64,000 nt of DNA from Streptomyces capitiformicae (GCF_002214185.1 NZ_CP022161.1:3471767-3535766), one strand, 5' to 3'. Numbered from the stretch's first letter, positions 31,514 to 41,016 are shown. A program made the numbers and translations. Notes: a model not told the origin generated them from the letters alone.

Positions 31514-32617
31514 ATGGCATTGACTGCGGTGATCGAGGCGCGCGGGCTGTCCAAGGTGTTTCACACGACCGTGCGCCGGCCGGGGCTCGGCGGGGCGCTC
31601 AGGTCGCTCGTCAGTCCGGAGCGCGTGGCCAAGGCCGCGGTGCAGGACGTCAACTTCCGTGTGGGCAAGGGCGAGTTGCTCGCACTGCTCGGTCCGAACG
31701 GGGCCGGGAAGTCCACCACGATCAAGATGCTCACCGGGATCCTGACCCCCACCTCCGGCGAGGCCCTCGTCGCCGGAGTCGTCCCGCACCGGGACCGGGA
31801 GCGCAACGCCCACAACATCGGGGCCGTGTTCGGCCAGCGGACCCAGCTGTGGTGGGATCTGCCGGCCCGGGAGTCGTTCGCCATCCTGCGGGACATCTAC
31901 GGGGTGCCCGAGGACCAGTACCGGGCCAGGATCGAGGAGTTCGACGGGCTGCTCGAACTGTCCGAGTTCTGGGACACCCGCGTCCGCCATCTGTCGCTCG
32001 GGCAGCGGGTCCGCTGTGATCTCGCCGCCTCGCTCCTGCATGATCCGCCCGTCGTCTTCCTGGACGAGCCCACCATCGGCATGGACGTGGTGGTCAAGGA
32101 GCAGGTACGGCGGTTCCTGCGGCACCAGGTCGAGGAACGGGACCGTACCGTCCTGCTGACCACGCACGACATGACCGAGGTCGCCCGGCTCGCCGAGCGG
32201 GTCGTCCTCATCAATCACGGTCGGATCGTGCTCGACGGACCGCTGGAGGAGATCCGACGGCGCTTCGGCGGCACCTGGCAGATCCGGGTGACCCTCGCCG
32301 ACCCGATCGGCACCATCGACCCCGGCGGCGCGGAGTACGAGACTGACCCGGCTCAGTTCCCCGGGTTCGAGGGCATCGCCGTACTGCGGAGAGAGGGAGC
32401 CCGGCTGGTGTTCGGTCCGGACGGCCCGGACGCCCCCACCGTGCATGAGGCACTCAAAGCGATCATCGGGCGGTTCCAGGTCGCCGACCTGGCGCTGGAG
32501 GAGAACGACCTCGAGGACGTCATGCGCGCCGCCTACCTCGGCGCCGTACCGGCCCAGGCGACCGCCGACGAGTCCGACGACGAGTCCGCCGTCCCGACCG
32601 CCTCCCGCGGCGGCTGA
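31514..32617 (+). CDS. ABC-2 type exporter ATPase
   Basis: This 367-aa ATP-binding protein has Walker A LLGPNGAGKSTTIKMLTG near residue 60, a Q-loop (VFGQRTQLWWDL), the signature HLSLGQRVRCDLAASLLHD near residue 160, Walker B VVFLDEPTIGMD and the H-loop TTHDMTEVA. The long form with an extra C-terminal domain and the QxxQLWWDLP stretch are typical of the COG4586 subgroup that pairs with two ABC-2 permeases. Its two permeases follow, 4 nt away and by overlap. The substrate is unknown; relatives export toxic organic cations. GTG at 31511 is an alternative start. Confidence 0.88.
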   Translation: MALTAVIEARGLSKVFHTTVRRPGLGGALRSLVSPERVAKAAVQDVNFRVGKGELLALLGPNGAGKSTTIKMLTGILTPTSGEALVAGVVPHRDRERNAHNIGAVFGQRTQLWWDLPARESFAILRDIYGVPEDQYRARIEEFDGLLELSEFWDTRVRHLSLGQRVRCDLAASLLHDPPVVFLDEPTIGMDVVVKEQVRRFLRHQVEERDRTVLLTTHDMTEVARLAERVVLINHGRIVLDGPLEEIRRRFGGTWQIRVTLADPIGTIDPGGAEYETDPAQFPGFEGIAVLRREGARLVFGPDGPDAPTVHEALKAIIGRFQVADLALEENDLEDVMRAAYLGAVPAQATADESDDESAVPTASRGG

Positions 32618-32620
32618 GTC

Positions 32621-33457
32621 ATGACAACCATGTCAACCATGTCAACGACCGCCGCGCTCGCCTCGCGCGCCCGGCGCATCGCCTCGATCACCCCCCGGGG
32701 CGAACTGCTCGCCCCGCCCCGTATGACCGCCACCGCCCTGCGCCTCCTCGTCCAGGTGTGCCTGGTCGTCCACCTCTGGCGAGGGCTGTACGCGCACACC
32801 GACTCCAGCGCCGGGCTCAACGAGACGCAGGCCGTCACCTACGCCGTACTCGCCGTGCTCGCGAACCGGATCCGCGGCCTGGACCGGAGCGCGGGACGCG
32901 ACATGGTGATCCAGCATCTCCGCTTCGGCACGATCGTCTACTGGTACCTGCGGCCGATGAGCCCCCGGCGCTACTACGCCCTGCGCGCCCTCGGCGACCA
33001 GCTGTACGGCTTCGGCTGGGTGCTCGCCGGATACGTACTCTCGCTCGCCGTCGGAGTCGTGGTCCCGCCCTCCTCGTACGAGGTGGCCGCCGTCTTCGCG
33101 GTGAGCATGCTGCTCGGTCAACTGGTGCTCTACTACGTGATGATGCTGGTCGACCTGCTGTGCTTCTGGACGCTGCGCAACGAGGCGGCCCTCCTCATTC
33201 TCGTCTTCGCGCAGAACCTGCTCTCCGGTGTGTACGCGCCGCTCTGGTACTTCCCGGACTGGTTCATCACCCTGAGCGCGTTCCTGCCGTTCCAGGCGAC
33301 CCTCGGCGTTCCGCTGTCCATCTACGTCGGACGGATCGGCGTCGACGACGCCTTCGCCCAGATGGCGGTCCAGGTCGTCTGGATCGTGCTGCTCGCCCTG
33401 CTCACCCGATGGCTCTGGGACCGGGCCGGCCGACGTGTCGTGGCCCAGGGGGGATGA
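32621..33457 (+). CDS. ABC-2 permease, first subunit
   Basis: This 278-aa protein has six predicted membrane helices (for example YGFGWVLAGYVLSLAVGVVV, LLGQLVLYYVMMLVDLLCFW, MAVQVVWIVLLALLTRWLWD). It carries the COG4587-type segment RFGTIVYWYLRPMSPRRYYA. ATG at 32621 lies 4 nt after the ATPase gene; two more in-frame ATGs follow within the repeated MTTMSTMS start. It forms the channel with the next gene product. Confidence 0.82.
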   Translation: MTTMSTMSTTAALASRARRIASITPRGELLAPPRMTATALRLLVQVCLVVHLWRGLYAHTDSSAGLNETQAVTYAVLAVLANRIRGLDRSAGRDMVIQHLRFGTIVYWYLRPMSPRRYYALRALGDQLYGFGWVLAGYVLSLAVGVVVPPSSYEVAAVFAVSMLLGQLVLYYVMMLVDLLCFWTLRNEAALLILVFAQNLLSGVYAPLWYFPDWFITLSAFLPFQATLGVPLSIYVGRIGVDDAFAQMAVQVVWIVLLALLTRWLWDRAGRRVVAQGG

Positions 33458-34272
33458 CCATGACCGCTTTCCTGAACTCGTGGCGGGTCGCCTGGCGGAT
33501 CACCAGGCTCAACTTCAAGGCCCGGCTGGAGTATCGGGGCGAGTTCCTGATGGGGGTCGCCGTCGGGGCGATCTGGCAGGTCTCGATCATCGTCTTCGCC
33601 TCGGTGCTGCTGACCCGCTTCCCGGGGCTCGGCGGCTGGTCCAGCACCGATGTGCTGCTGATCGCCAGCATGCGCATGCTGGCCCACGGGCTGTACGTGC
33701 TCTTCCTCGGCCGGGTCCAGTACATGAACATCCTCGTCCAGGAGGGGATCGTCGACCCCTGTCTGATCCGGCCCATGCCGGTCTACCGGCAGATCCAGCT
33801 GACCTTCTTCCCGGTCAACGCCATCGGCGACCTGGTCGTCGCGGTCGGGCTGTTCGTCGCCGCCCTCCAGCGGAGCTCACTCGACTGGACGGCGGGGCGG
33901 ATCGCGTACGTGGTGGCGGGGGTGATCGGCGGCATGCTGGTCGAGGCGGCGCTCTTCACCGCCCTGGCCGCCGCCGCGTTCCACTTCCCGGCCACCTCGT
34001 ACTGGAGCCAGTGGCTGGAGGAGCTGATGGGGACCTTCGGCAGCTATCCCCTCAGCATCCTCCCGAAGGCCGTCTCCGCCGCGTTCACCTTCGTCGTTCC
34101 GCTTGCGTTCATCGCCTACTTCCCGGCCGGCGTACTGACCGGCCACGGCGGCGACATGGGCGTTCCGGAGGTGCTGGCCGTGGCCTCACCGTTCATCGGC
34201 CTCACGGCGTTCGTACTGTCGCGGCTGCTGTGGAACTGGAGCCTCGGCAAGTACACGGGGGTCAACGGATGA
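33454..34272 (+). CDS. ABC-2 permease, second subunit
   Basis: This 272-aa protein has six predicted helices. The N-terminus is WRVAWRITRLNFKARLEYRG, with VGAIWQVSIIVFASVLLTRF and a conserved loop VQEGIVDPCLIRPMPVYRQI (COG3694 type). ATG at 33454 overlaps the preceding stop (ATGA). The three-gene exporter ends here, followed by a convergent TetR gene. Confidence 0.82.
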   Translation: MTMTAFLNSWRVAWRITRLNFKARLEYRGEFLMGVAVGAIWQVSIIVFASVLLTRFPGLGGWSSTDVLLIASMRMLAHGLYVLFLGRVQYMNILVQEGIVDPCLIRPMPVYRQIQLTFFPVNAIGDLVVAVGLFVAALQRSSLDWTAGRIAYVVAGVIGGMLVEAALFTALAAAAFHFPATSYWSQWLEELMGTFGSYPLSILPKAVSAAFTFVVPLAFIAYFPAGVLTGHGGDMGVPEVLAVASPFIGLTAFVLSRLLWNWSLGKYTGVNG

Positions 34273-34298
34273 GCCGGTAGGGCGAGTTGGGGGTGCAC

Positions 34299-35027
34299 TT
34301 ACCTCAGTCGCGTCTCCAATCCGTCCAGCACCCGATCGAGGCCGTACCGGAACCCCTCCTCCCGGGCCGCCCGGGGGTCCGTCCCGCGCTGTTCGGCGTA
34401 GCCCTCGCGCAGCAGCGGGTAGTCCTGGGCGGCCTCCTCGGCGGCGGGCCACAGGCGCTCGACCGCGGTCTGCTCGTCCTGGCCGCTGCGGGCGAGGACG
34501 TTGAGCCAGGCGGCCTCGCTGGTGGCCATGCCGGTGACGTACGCGACGAGGGTGGACAGCGCCCGGTCGGCCTCGTCGGCCGGGAAACGGGCGGTGGTCA
34601 GCAGGTTCAGCATGGCCTCGGAGACGCGCATCCAGTTCGGGCCGAGGTAGGACATGCCCAACTCGCCGAGTACGGACGCCAGCCACGGGTGGCGCAGGAT
34701 CGTCGCGCGCAGACTGTGGGCGCAATGGGCCGTGTCGGCACGCCAGTTCGCCGGGTCGGGGGAGGCGGGGACCTCGATCTCGCCGTAGATCTCGTCGACG
34801 GCCAGCTCGATCAGCTCGTCCTTGTTGGCGACATGGCGGTAGAGCGAGGTGGCGCCGGCGCCCAGCCGGCCGCCGAGCTTGCGCATGCTCAGCGCGTCGA
34901 TGCCCTCCTCGTCGAGCAGCCGCAGCGCCTCGGCCACGATCTGCTCCCGGCTCAGCGCGGGCTGCTCCCGCCCGGCCCGGGGCCGGGTCCACACGGACGG
35001 GAACGCCTGCGGCTTCTCGGCTGGCAT
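34299..35027 (-). CDS. TetR-family regulator
   Basis: This 242-aa protein has the DNA-binding domain LSREQIVAEALRLLDEEGID and then ALSMRKLGGRLGAGATSLYR (residues about 25-70). The C-terminal domain (TetR_C_1-like) contains LRATILRHPWLASVLGELGM. It converges on the ABC exporter operon and may control it. ATG at 35027 has GAGAGGG upstream. Confidence 0.83.
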   Translation of the reverse strand: MPAEKPQAFPSVWTRPRAGREQPALSREQIVAEALRLLDEEGIDALSMRKLGGRLGAGATSLYRHVANKDELIELAVDEIYGEIEVPASPDPANWRADTAHCAHSLRATILRHPWLASVLGELGMSYLGPNWMRVSEAMLNLLTTARFPADEADRALSTLVAYVTGMATSEAAWLNVLARSGQDEQTAVERLWPAAEEAAQDYPLLREGYAEQRGTDPRAAREEGFRYGLDRVLDGLETRLR

Positions 35028-35090
35028 GGGGGTCCCTCTCCTTCACTTCCTTCACTGCGTACGGGTGACGCGTCCAGCGTACGGTGTGCG

Positions 35091-35131
35091 CACCACCCGG
35101 CGATACGCCGGCACCACCCGGCGATACGCCG
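35091..35131. repeat. Two 20-bp direct repeats
   Basis: CACCACCCGGCGATACGCCG occurs at 35091-35110 and 35112-35131, upstream of the TetR gene and downstream of the IclR fusion gene. The spacing is one helical-phase unit, so paired regulator binding is possible. Confidence 0.6.
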
Positions 35132-35144
35132 TAGGAAAAGCAGG

Positions 35145-36953
35145 TCAGGCCCCTGCCACCCGCCTGAACCTCCCCGCCACCCGCAGCTCCGCCTCGATGC
35201 GCCCCACCGCCGCCCGCAGTTCGGGCAGTACCTCCGCCACGCAACTCTCGACGGACCGCCGGCTGCTGTGCATCGCGACGTTCACGGCGGCCACGACCCG
35301 CCCACCCCCGTCCCGGACCGGAACGGCGATCGAGCGCAGTCCCTCCTCCAACTCGCCGTCGACGAGGGCATAGCCGTCGGACCGCACCCGCTCCAGCAGA
35401 GCCAGCAGCTCCCCCCGGTCCGTGATCGTGTGCGGGGTCAGGGGAAGCAACTTCGGAAGGCGCGGTTCGGGGAGATCCGCCAGCATCACCCGGCCCAACG
35501 ACGTCGCATACGCCGGAAGCCGTGTCCCCAGCGTGATGTTGACGCTCATGACCCGGCTGGTGGCGACCCGCGCCGTGTACTGCACCTCGTCCCCACCCCC
35601 GGTGAGGATCGCGAGCGACGCCGAGTCGTGGACGCGCTCGGAGAGTTCGGCCAGGTGCGGGGCGGCGATGCGGGGCAGCGGAAGCATGGACAGGGGAGGG
35701 AAGCCGAGGCCCAGCACCCGGGGCGTGAGCCGGAAGACGCGGTCGTACGCCATGACGTACCCGAGGTGTTCGAGGGTGATCAGCGCCCGCCGGGCCGTCG
35801 CCCGGGCGAGCCCTGTGGCCTGGGCGACATCCGTGAGCGTCAGTTCGGCGCGGCCCTCCCCGAAGGACGTGATGACGGTCAGCCCACGGGCGAGCGACTC
35901 GATGAACTCCCGGCCCAGTTCCTGCTTGGAGGCGCTGGTCCAGGCGGCGAGACCGGAGGAACGGGAAGATCCGGCGGAACCGGATGGGCCGGGGGAACCG
36001 GATGGGCCGGGGGAACCGGATGGGCCGGAGGAACCGGATGGGCCGGAGGCGACCCGCGGCTCCGGTTCCCGCTCCGGTTCCCGCTCCTGATCCCGCTCCC
36101 GCTCCTGATCCCGGTCCCGGTCCCGGTCCCGCTCCAACTCGGCCTCCATCGCCGCCACCGTCGCCCGCAGCCGCGGCAGCAGCGCCGAGCGCAGCGACTC
36201 GGCGGTGTGACGACTGGTGTGGCTGACGACGCTCGCCACACACGCCACCCGGCCGGTCCGTGGTTCCCGTACGGGTACGGACACCGCGACCAGCCCCGGC
36301 TCGATCAACTGATCGTCCAGCGCCCACCCCTGGGCGCCCGCCTCGGCCGTACGCGCCTCGAAGTCGTCGTACGCCCCGCCGCGCGGCGGCACCGCCGGAA
36401 AACCGCGCGCCTCGGGGTCGGCCTCTCGCCGGGCCCGCCACCGCGCCCAGTCGGCGGCGTCCCACTCGGTGGCGAACAGCGGCCCGGGCGCGGTGCGTTC
36501 GGCGGGCAGGAGGTCGCCGATACGGAAGCTGAGGGACATCGCCCGGCGCCGGGTGGCCTGGTGGATGAACCGGATCCCGTCCCGGTCGCCGACCGCCAGC
36601 GACACCGACTCGTCCAACTCGTCGGCGAGGGCGTCCGCGTACCCGTCGAGCAGGCGGGGGAGCCGGATCGAGGCCAGGTAGGCGTTGCCGAGCTCCATCA
36701 GACGGGGCGCGAGGACCGCGTCCCGGCCGTCCAGCCGTACGTATCCCATCCGGGCCAGCGTCGCCGTGATCCGGTCGACCGTGGACCGCGCGAGCCCGGT
36801 GGCCTTCTCCAGCCCGCTGAGGCTCAGGGCACCGTCCGCCTCGGTGAGCCGCCGCAGCACGGTGATCCCCCGCATGAGGGGGGCGACGGCCTCATCGGGC
36901 GCGGAGGCGGAGACCGCGGAGTCGGCGGCTCCGCTCGTGACGTTCGGGAGCAT
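35145..36953 (-). CDS. Tandem IclR-IclR fusion regulator
   Basis: This 602-aa protein contains two complete IclR units. Unit 1 (about 25-270) has the wHTH LSLSGLEKATGLARSTVDRI and effector domain ESVSLAVGDRDGIRFIHQAT. Unit 2 (about 345-600) has LTLTDVAQATGLARATARRA and LGTRLPAYATSLGRVMLADL. The linker is low complexity: Arg/Asp/Glu repeats, then Gly-Pro-Ser repeats (SGPSGSPGPSG). Single IclR proteins are about 260 aa. Unit 2 resembles PcaR/PcaU-type regulators of protocatechuate metabolism. Its targets are not apparent; the neighbours are a protease and a TetR gene. Confidence 0.85.
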   Translation of the reverse strand: MLPNVTSGAADSAVSASAPDEAVAPLMRGITVLRRLTEADGALSLSGLEKATGLARSTVDRITATLARMGYVRLDGRDAVLAPRLMELGNAYLASIRLPRLLDGYADALADELDESVSLAVGDRDGIRFIHQATRRRAMSLSFRIGDLLPAERTAPGPLFATEWDAADWARWRARREADPEARGFPAVPPRGGAYDDFEARTAEAGAQGWALDDQLIEPGLVAVSVPVREPRTGRVACVASVVSHTSRHTAESLRSALLPRLRATVAAMEAELERDRDRDRDQERERDQEREPEREPEPRVASGPSGSSGPSGSPGPSGSPGPSGSAGSSRSSGLAAWTSASKQELGREFIESLARGLTVITSFGEGRAELTLTDVAQATGLARATARRALITLEHLGYVMAYDRVFRLTPRVLGLGFPPLSMLPLPRIAAPHLAELSERVHDSASLAILTGGGDEVQYTARVATSRVMSVNITLGTRLPAYATSLGRVMLADLPEPRLPKLLPLTPHTITDRGELLALLERVRSDGYALVDGELEEGLRSIAVPVRDGGGRVVAAVNVAMHSSRRSVESCVAEVLPELRAAVGRIEAELRVAGRFRRVAGA

Positions 36954-36983
36954 GGGGTCACCGTAAACCGCGTTCGCATGCCG

Positions 36984-38315
36984 TTACCCGGCCGAGCCCT
37001 CCTGTTGCCTGGTCACCCGTACCCGGTGGTTGCCCGCGGCGTCCGCCCCCGTCACCGTGATCTCGATGCCCGCCTGGATGTCCGTGAAGGTCTCGCCGGG
37101 GACGAAGGGGGCGTCGGAGAGTTCGGCGTGGACGTTCGGGCTGCGGGCGCAGCCTCCGCTGTCACGGAGGGAGTCGTACACCTTGATGGGCCCGTTGCCG
37201 GTGTCGATGTCCGCGTCGACCTTGTAGACGAGGACGCCGGGTCGGCACACGGCGACGTCGTTGCCCGCTCGGGTGCGCAGCTCGACCGCGTACGCCGAAC
37301 GGGCATCGAGCGGGACGACGACGAGTTTCCCGCCGCCGGGTATGGCCAGCGGGGTCAGCGTGTACTCGGCGGTCCCGGGGGCCGACGCGCAACCGACCTG
37401 GGCCGCGTCGAGCCAGCCGAGCTTCCACTTGTGCCAGCCGAGCAGATCGTTGTCGACGCCCCAGTCCTCGCTCATGATGTCCCAGTGCCCGACCGCGCCG
37501 CCGCCCTCGTGGGTGTAGAGGTCGGGCAGTCCGAAGACATGGCCGTTCTCGTGGGGGAGGACGCGGTAGCCGGTCTCGGTGTACGACCCGGAACCGTCGT
37601 CCTGACGGCTGTAGACGAACGACGCGTTCGCGACCGGCTTCCCGTCCGCGACCGGCGCCTCCTTGTTCCCGGCGAAGGTCACCGAAAGGACCGTGTCGAG
37701 GGCGGACGGCCCCGCGTTCGGCGTGACGAGGACGTTGACCAGGTCGTACTCCCGGAAGTCGACGACCGGATCGGCGACCCGCACCAGATCCTGGACCAGC
37801 CGGCGATACCCCGGCTCGAAGGGGGCGCCGCGCTCTATCTCGTACGCGTGGAACGGCTTCGGCATCCGCAGCCACTCGGTGACCGGGGCCTCGGGGCGGT
37901 AGTCGATACGGCCGTACGAACTCGTCCTGAACCACTTCTGGGTCTGCGGGGCGAATTCCGCGAAACGGTCCATCGCGCTGCCCTCGCCGGGCACGTCCGA
38001 GAAGTCGATCATCAGGTTGAGGGCGCGGACCGTGCCGGTGGAACGGGAGTAGCCGGGCGGGGTCGGTATCCCCTCCGACATCTGCACGCCGACCCGGCCG
38101 CGGATCATGCAGGGGTCGAGCGCCGCACTGCGGGGCGCCAGCGGCGTGGCCCCGGCGGCCGTGGTCGCCTTGGCGGTGAGGTGCCCGGTTCCGGCGGAGG
38201 TGCTGACCGCGAGCGTGAGGGCGGTGACCGAGGCGAACGCGACGGCACGACGCGGGCGTATCCGACGCCGGGGTATCCCATGCCGTATCCCATGTCGGCG
38301 GAACGGCTGCTGCAT
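36984..38315 (-). CDS. Secreted M6-type metalloprotease
   Basis: This 443-aa protein has an N-terminal export signal with an Arg-rich start (RRRIRPRRAVAFASVTALTL). The catalytic zinc site is PHENGHVFGLPDLY near residue 255 (HExxH), with the Met-turn-like GHWDIMSED near residue 280, as in immune-inhibitor-A/M6 peptidases. The C-terminal 80 residues form a beta-rich domain (ITVTGADAAGNHRVRVT). It is predicted to be an extracellular protease. ATG is at 38315. A CRP-like site lies upstream at 38445. Confidence 0.83.
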   Translation of the reverse strand: MQQPFRRHGIRHGIPRRRIRPRRAVAFASVTALTLAVSTSAGTGHLTAKATTAAGATPLAPRSAALDPCMIRGRVGVQMSEGIPTPPGYSRSTGTVRALNLMIDFSDVPGEGSAMDRFAEFAPQTQKWFRTSSYGRIDYRPEAPVTEWLRMPKPFHAYEIERGAPFEPGYRRLVQDLVRVADPVVDFREYDLVNVLVTPNAGPSALDTVLSVTFAGNKEAPVADGKPVANASFVYSRQDDGSGSYTETGYRVLPHENGHVFGLPDLYTHEGGGAVGHWDIMSEDWGVDNDLLGWHKWKLGWLDAAQVGCASAPGTAEYTLTPLAIPGGGKLVVVPLDARSAYAVELRTRAGNDVAVCRPGVLVYKVDADIDTGNGPIKVYDSLRDSGGCARSPNVHAELSDAPFVPGETFTDIQAGIEITVTGADAAGNHRVRVTRQQEGSAG

Positions 38316-38444
38316 GCACGAGCCCTTCGCTCCACGGCAGCCGCCGGGGGAAGAGGCTGCGCCCTTTCGATCACCCTGTGTCGAGGGGCGTGTGGGCGCG
38401 CGCTGGAAGGTCCGAACGTGGGTTTCATGTCCGTGCGCGGGCTT

Positions 38445-38458
38445 GTGACCCAGGTCAC
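38445..38458. promoter_or_regulatory. CRP-type palindrome
   Basis: GTGACCCAGGTCAC has perfect 6-bp arms with a 2-nt spacer and fits the Streptomyces Crp motif GTG-N6-GNCAC. It lies 130 bp upstream of the M6 protease start and 187 bp before the TetR gene. Confidence 0.5.
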
Positions 38459-38498
38459 GGGGAATCTCTTCGGAGGCGGGAAATAACCGGGGATCGTT

Positions 38499-38533
38499 TC
38501 CCCGTTTAGTCAGATGTCGAAGCGAAACGGGGA
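38499..38533. promoter_or_regulatory. Inverted repeat before TetR/MFS pair
   Basis: Arms TCCCCGTTT (38499-38507) and AAACGGGGA (38525-38533) flank a 17-nt spacer in the promoter region of the TetR gene. This is a likely autoregulatory site. Confidence 0.5.
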
Positions 38534-38635
38534 CTTAGTCCCCGGATGGCCGCCGGATCCCCGGATGCCGCCGGATCACCGGATGGCGACCGACCGGCTG
38601 AGACTGGCCGACTGACCGATCTGGAGGAGTACGCC

Positions 38636-39280
38636 GTGGAGACCGCCACCCCCGTGCAGCGCAAGGTGACCCGCCCGCGGGCCGACGCTCTGCGCAACCG
38701 GGAGCGGATCGTCACCGCCGCCCGGGAGATGTTCGTGGAGTACGGCCCCGAGGTGCCGCTCGACGAGATCGCCCGCCGGGCGGGCGTCGGCAACGCCACG
38801 GTGTACCGCAACTTCCCGGACCGCGACGCACTGGTCCGGGAGGTCGTCTGCTCGGTCATGGACCGTACGGCGCTGGCGGCGGAGGTCGCGCTCGAAGAGA
38901 CGGGTGACGCGTTCGAGGCGCTGTCGCGATTCGTGCACACCTCCGCCGACGAGCGGATCAGCGCGCTCTGCCCGATGGTGCAGGGCACGTTCGACAAGAA
39001 CCACCCGGACCTGGAGGCGTCGCGCGAACGGCTGGAGGAACTGGTCGGCGAGCTCATGGAGCGGGCCCGGCGGGCCGGGCAGCTCCGTGACGACGTGGGC
39101 GTCGGCGACGTGATGGTCGCCGTCAGCCAGCTCAGCCGCCCGCCGGCCGGCATCGCGTGCGCGGGCGTCGACCGCTTCCTCCACCGCCACCTCCAGCTCT
39201 TCCTCGACGGCCTGCGCGCCCCGGCGCACTCCGTACTGCCCGGCACCGCCGTGACCATGGAGGACCTGCGCCAGGCCTGA
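38636..39280 (+). CDS. TetR-family regulator of MFS pump
   Basis: This 214-aa protein has the DNA-binding domain NRERIVTAAREMFVEYGPEV followed by PLDEIARRAGVGNATVYRNF. The C-terminal half (TetR_C_11-like) includes FVHTSADERISALCPMVQGT. The start chosen is GTG at 38636, because GGAGGAG lies 6 nt upstream; the in-frame extension from 38546 is made of repeated GSPD-type sequence and lacks an RBS. It precedes a DHA2-family MFS gene in the same direction and probably represses it. Confidence 0.85.
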   Translation: METATPVQRKVTRPRADALRNRERIVTAAREMFVEYGPEVPLDEIARRAGVGNATVYRNFPDRDALVREVVCSVMDRTALAAEVALEETGDAFEALSRFVHTSADERISALCPMVQGTFDKNHPDLEASRERLEELVGELMERARRAGQLRDDVGVGDVMVAVSQLSRPPAGIACAGVDRFLHRHLQLFLDGLRAPAHSVLPGTAVTMEDLRQA

Positions 39281-39424
39281 CGACGCTCACCTGACCCGCC
39301 CACCCCCGCGGCCGTCGATGACGACGGGCCGTTACCTCTCGACACCCTTTGCCGCGTTTCTCAGCACGCTTTTCACCACCTGATACCGATATTTCCGTCA
39401 CGAAGTCCCGAAGTGGGTACCCCC

Positions 39425-40963
39425 ATGTCTGAAACAGTCCGCAGTGTCCCCGAGTCCGTGGACGACTCGCACTCGAACCGCTGGAAAGCGCTCGTCTTCA
39501 TCGCGCTCGCTCAGCTGATGGTCGTGCTCGACGCGACCATCGTGAACATCGCCCTCCCGTCCGCCCAGCGGGACCTGGGGATATCGGACGGCAACCGCCA
39601 GTGGGTCATCACGGCGTACGCGCTGGCCTTCGGCGGTCTCCTCCTCTTCGGCGGCCGTATCGCCGACCTGTGGGGCCGCAAGCGGACCTTCGTCACCGGT
39701 CTGATCGGCTTCGCCGGCGCCTCCGCGCTGGGCGGCGCGGCCACCGGTGAGGCGATGATGCTGGGCGCCCGCGCGCTCCAGGGCGCGTTCGGCGCGCTGC
39801 TCGCGCCCGCCGCGCTCTCGCTGCTCGCCGTGATGTTCACGGACGCCAAGGAGCGGGCGAAGGCGTTCGGCATCTACGGCGCGATCGCCGGTGGCGGCGG
39901 CGCCGTGGGCCTGATCCTCGGCGGCTTCCTGACCGAGTACCTGGACTGGCGCTGGACGTTCTACGTCAACATCCCGTTCGCGGTGATCGCGGCGGCCGGC
40001 GCCTACTTCGTCATCCGTGAGCCGGAGGGCGGCCGCAACCGCTCGCCGCTCGACATCCCCGGCGTGGTGCTGTCCACGCTCGGCCTGGTCTCCCTGGTCT
40101 ACGGCTTCACGCGGGCCGAGTCGGACGGCTGGGGCGACTCGATGACGATCACCCTGTTCATCGCCTCCGCCGTACTGCTCGCCGCCTTCGTGCTCGTCGA
40201 GTCCAAGGTCAAGGCCCCGCTGCTGCCGCTGCGCGTGATCACCGAGCGGAACCGCGGCGGTGTCTACCTCTCCCTCGGCCTCGCGATCATCGCGATGTTC
40301 GGCCTGTTCCTCTTCCTGACCTACTACCTGCAGATCGTGAAGGGGTACTCCCCGGTCAAGACCGGCTTCGCCTTCCTCCCCATGATCACCGGCATGATCA
40401 TCGGCTCCACCCAGATCGGCACCCGCCTCATGACCCGCGTCGCACCGCGCCTGCTGATGGCGCCGGGCTTCCTGGTCGCGGGCGCGGGCATGCTCCTGCT
40501 CACCCAGATGGAGATCGACTCCTCGTACGTCACCCTGCTCCTGCCCGCCCAGCTGCTGCTCGGCCTCGGCATGGGTACGGCGTTCATGCCGGCGATGTCC
40601 CTGTCCACGCACGGCGTCGAGGCGCGGGACGCGGGCGTGGCCTCCGCGATGGTCAACACCTCCCAGCAGGTGGGTGGCGCGATCGGGACGGCCCTGCTGA
40701 ACACGATCGCCGCCTCCGCGACGACCTCCTACATCGAGGACCACATCGCCACGGCCACCTCCAAGCCGGCCGCCCAGCTCGTCGAACTCCAGGGCATGGT
40801 CAGCGGCTACACCAACGCCATCTGGTTCGCCGTGGGCATCCTGGTCCTGTCGGCCGCGATCGCCTTCACGTTCGTCACGACGGGCAAGCCGGACCTGACG
40901 CAGGCCTCCGGCGCGGGCGAGGGCGCGGAGGCGGAGGTGAAGGTGCCGGTGGTGGCGCACTGA
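39425..40963 (+). CDS. DHA2-family MFS drug efflux transporter
   Basis: This 512-aa protein has fourteen predicted helices. Motif A is GGRIADLWGRKRTFVTGLIG, motif D1 is LAQLMVVLDATIVNIALPSA near residue 30, and motif C is AIAGGGGAVGLILGGFLTEY. It belongs to the EmrB/QacA drug:H+ antiporter group. ATG at 39425 is preferred; GTG at 39413 is possible. The TetR gene lies 144 bp upstream. Confidence 0.88.
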   Translation: MSETVRSVPESVDDSHSNRWKALVFIALAQLMVVLDATIVNIALPSAQRDLGISDGNRQWVITAYALAFGGLLLFGGRIADLWGRKRTFVTGLIGFAGASALGGAATGEAMMLGARALQGAFGALLAPAALSLLAVMFTDAKERAKAFGIYGAIAGGGGAVGLILGGFLTEYLDWRWTFYVNIPFAVIAAAGAYFVIREPEGGRNRSPLDIPGVVLSTLGLVSLVYGFTRAESDGWGDSMTITLFIASAVLLAAFVLVESKVKAPLLPLRVITERNRGGVYLSLGLAIIAMFGLFLFLTYYLQIVKGYSPVKTGFAFLPMITGMIIGSTQIGTRLMTRVAPRLLMAPGFLVAGAGMLLLTQMEIDSSYVTLLLPAQLLLGLGMGTAFMPAMSLSTHGVEARDAGVASAMVNTSQQVGGAIGTALLNTIAASATTSYIEDHIATATSKPAAQLVELQGMVSGYTNAIWFAVGILVLSAAIAFTFVTTGKPDLTQASGAGEGAEAEVKVPVVAH

Positions 40964-41016
40964 CCGGCTGACCGGTAGCCCCACGGCTGATCTGGCGGCG
41001 CCCTACCACGGTTGCC

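Noticed and set aside
34287..38486. 1,399-codon open frame on the + strand
   Set aside because: It is a GC-skew shadow of the TetR, IclR and protease genes on the opposite strand; the composition is Arg/Gly/Pro-rich without any domain.
38546..38635. N-terminal extension of the TetR protein
   Set aside because: It is repetitive GSPD-type sequence with no RBS, whereas GTG at 38636 has GGAGGAG at ideal spacing.
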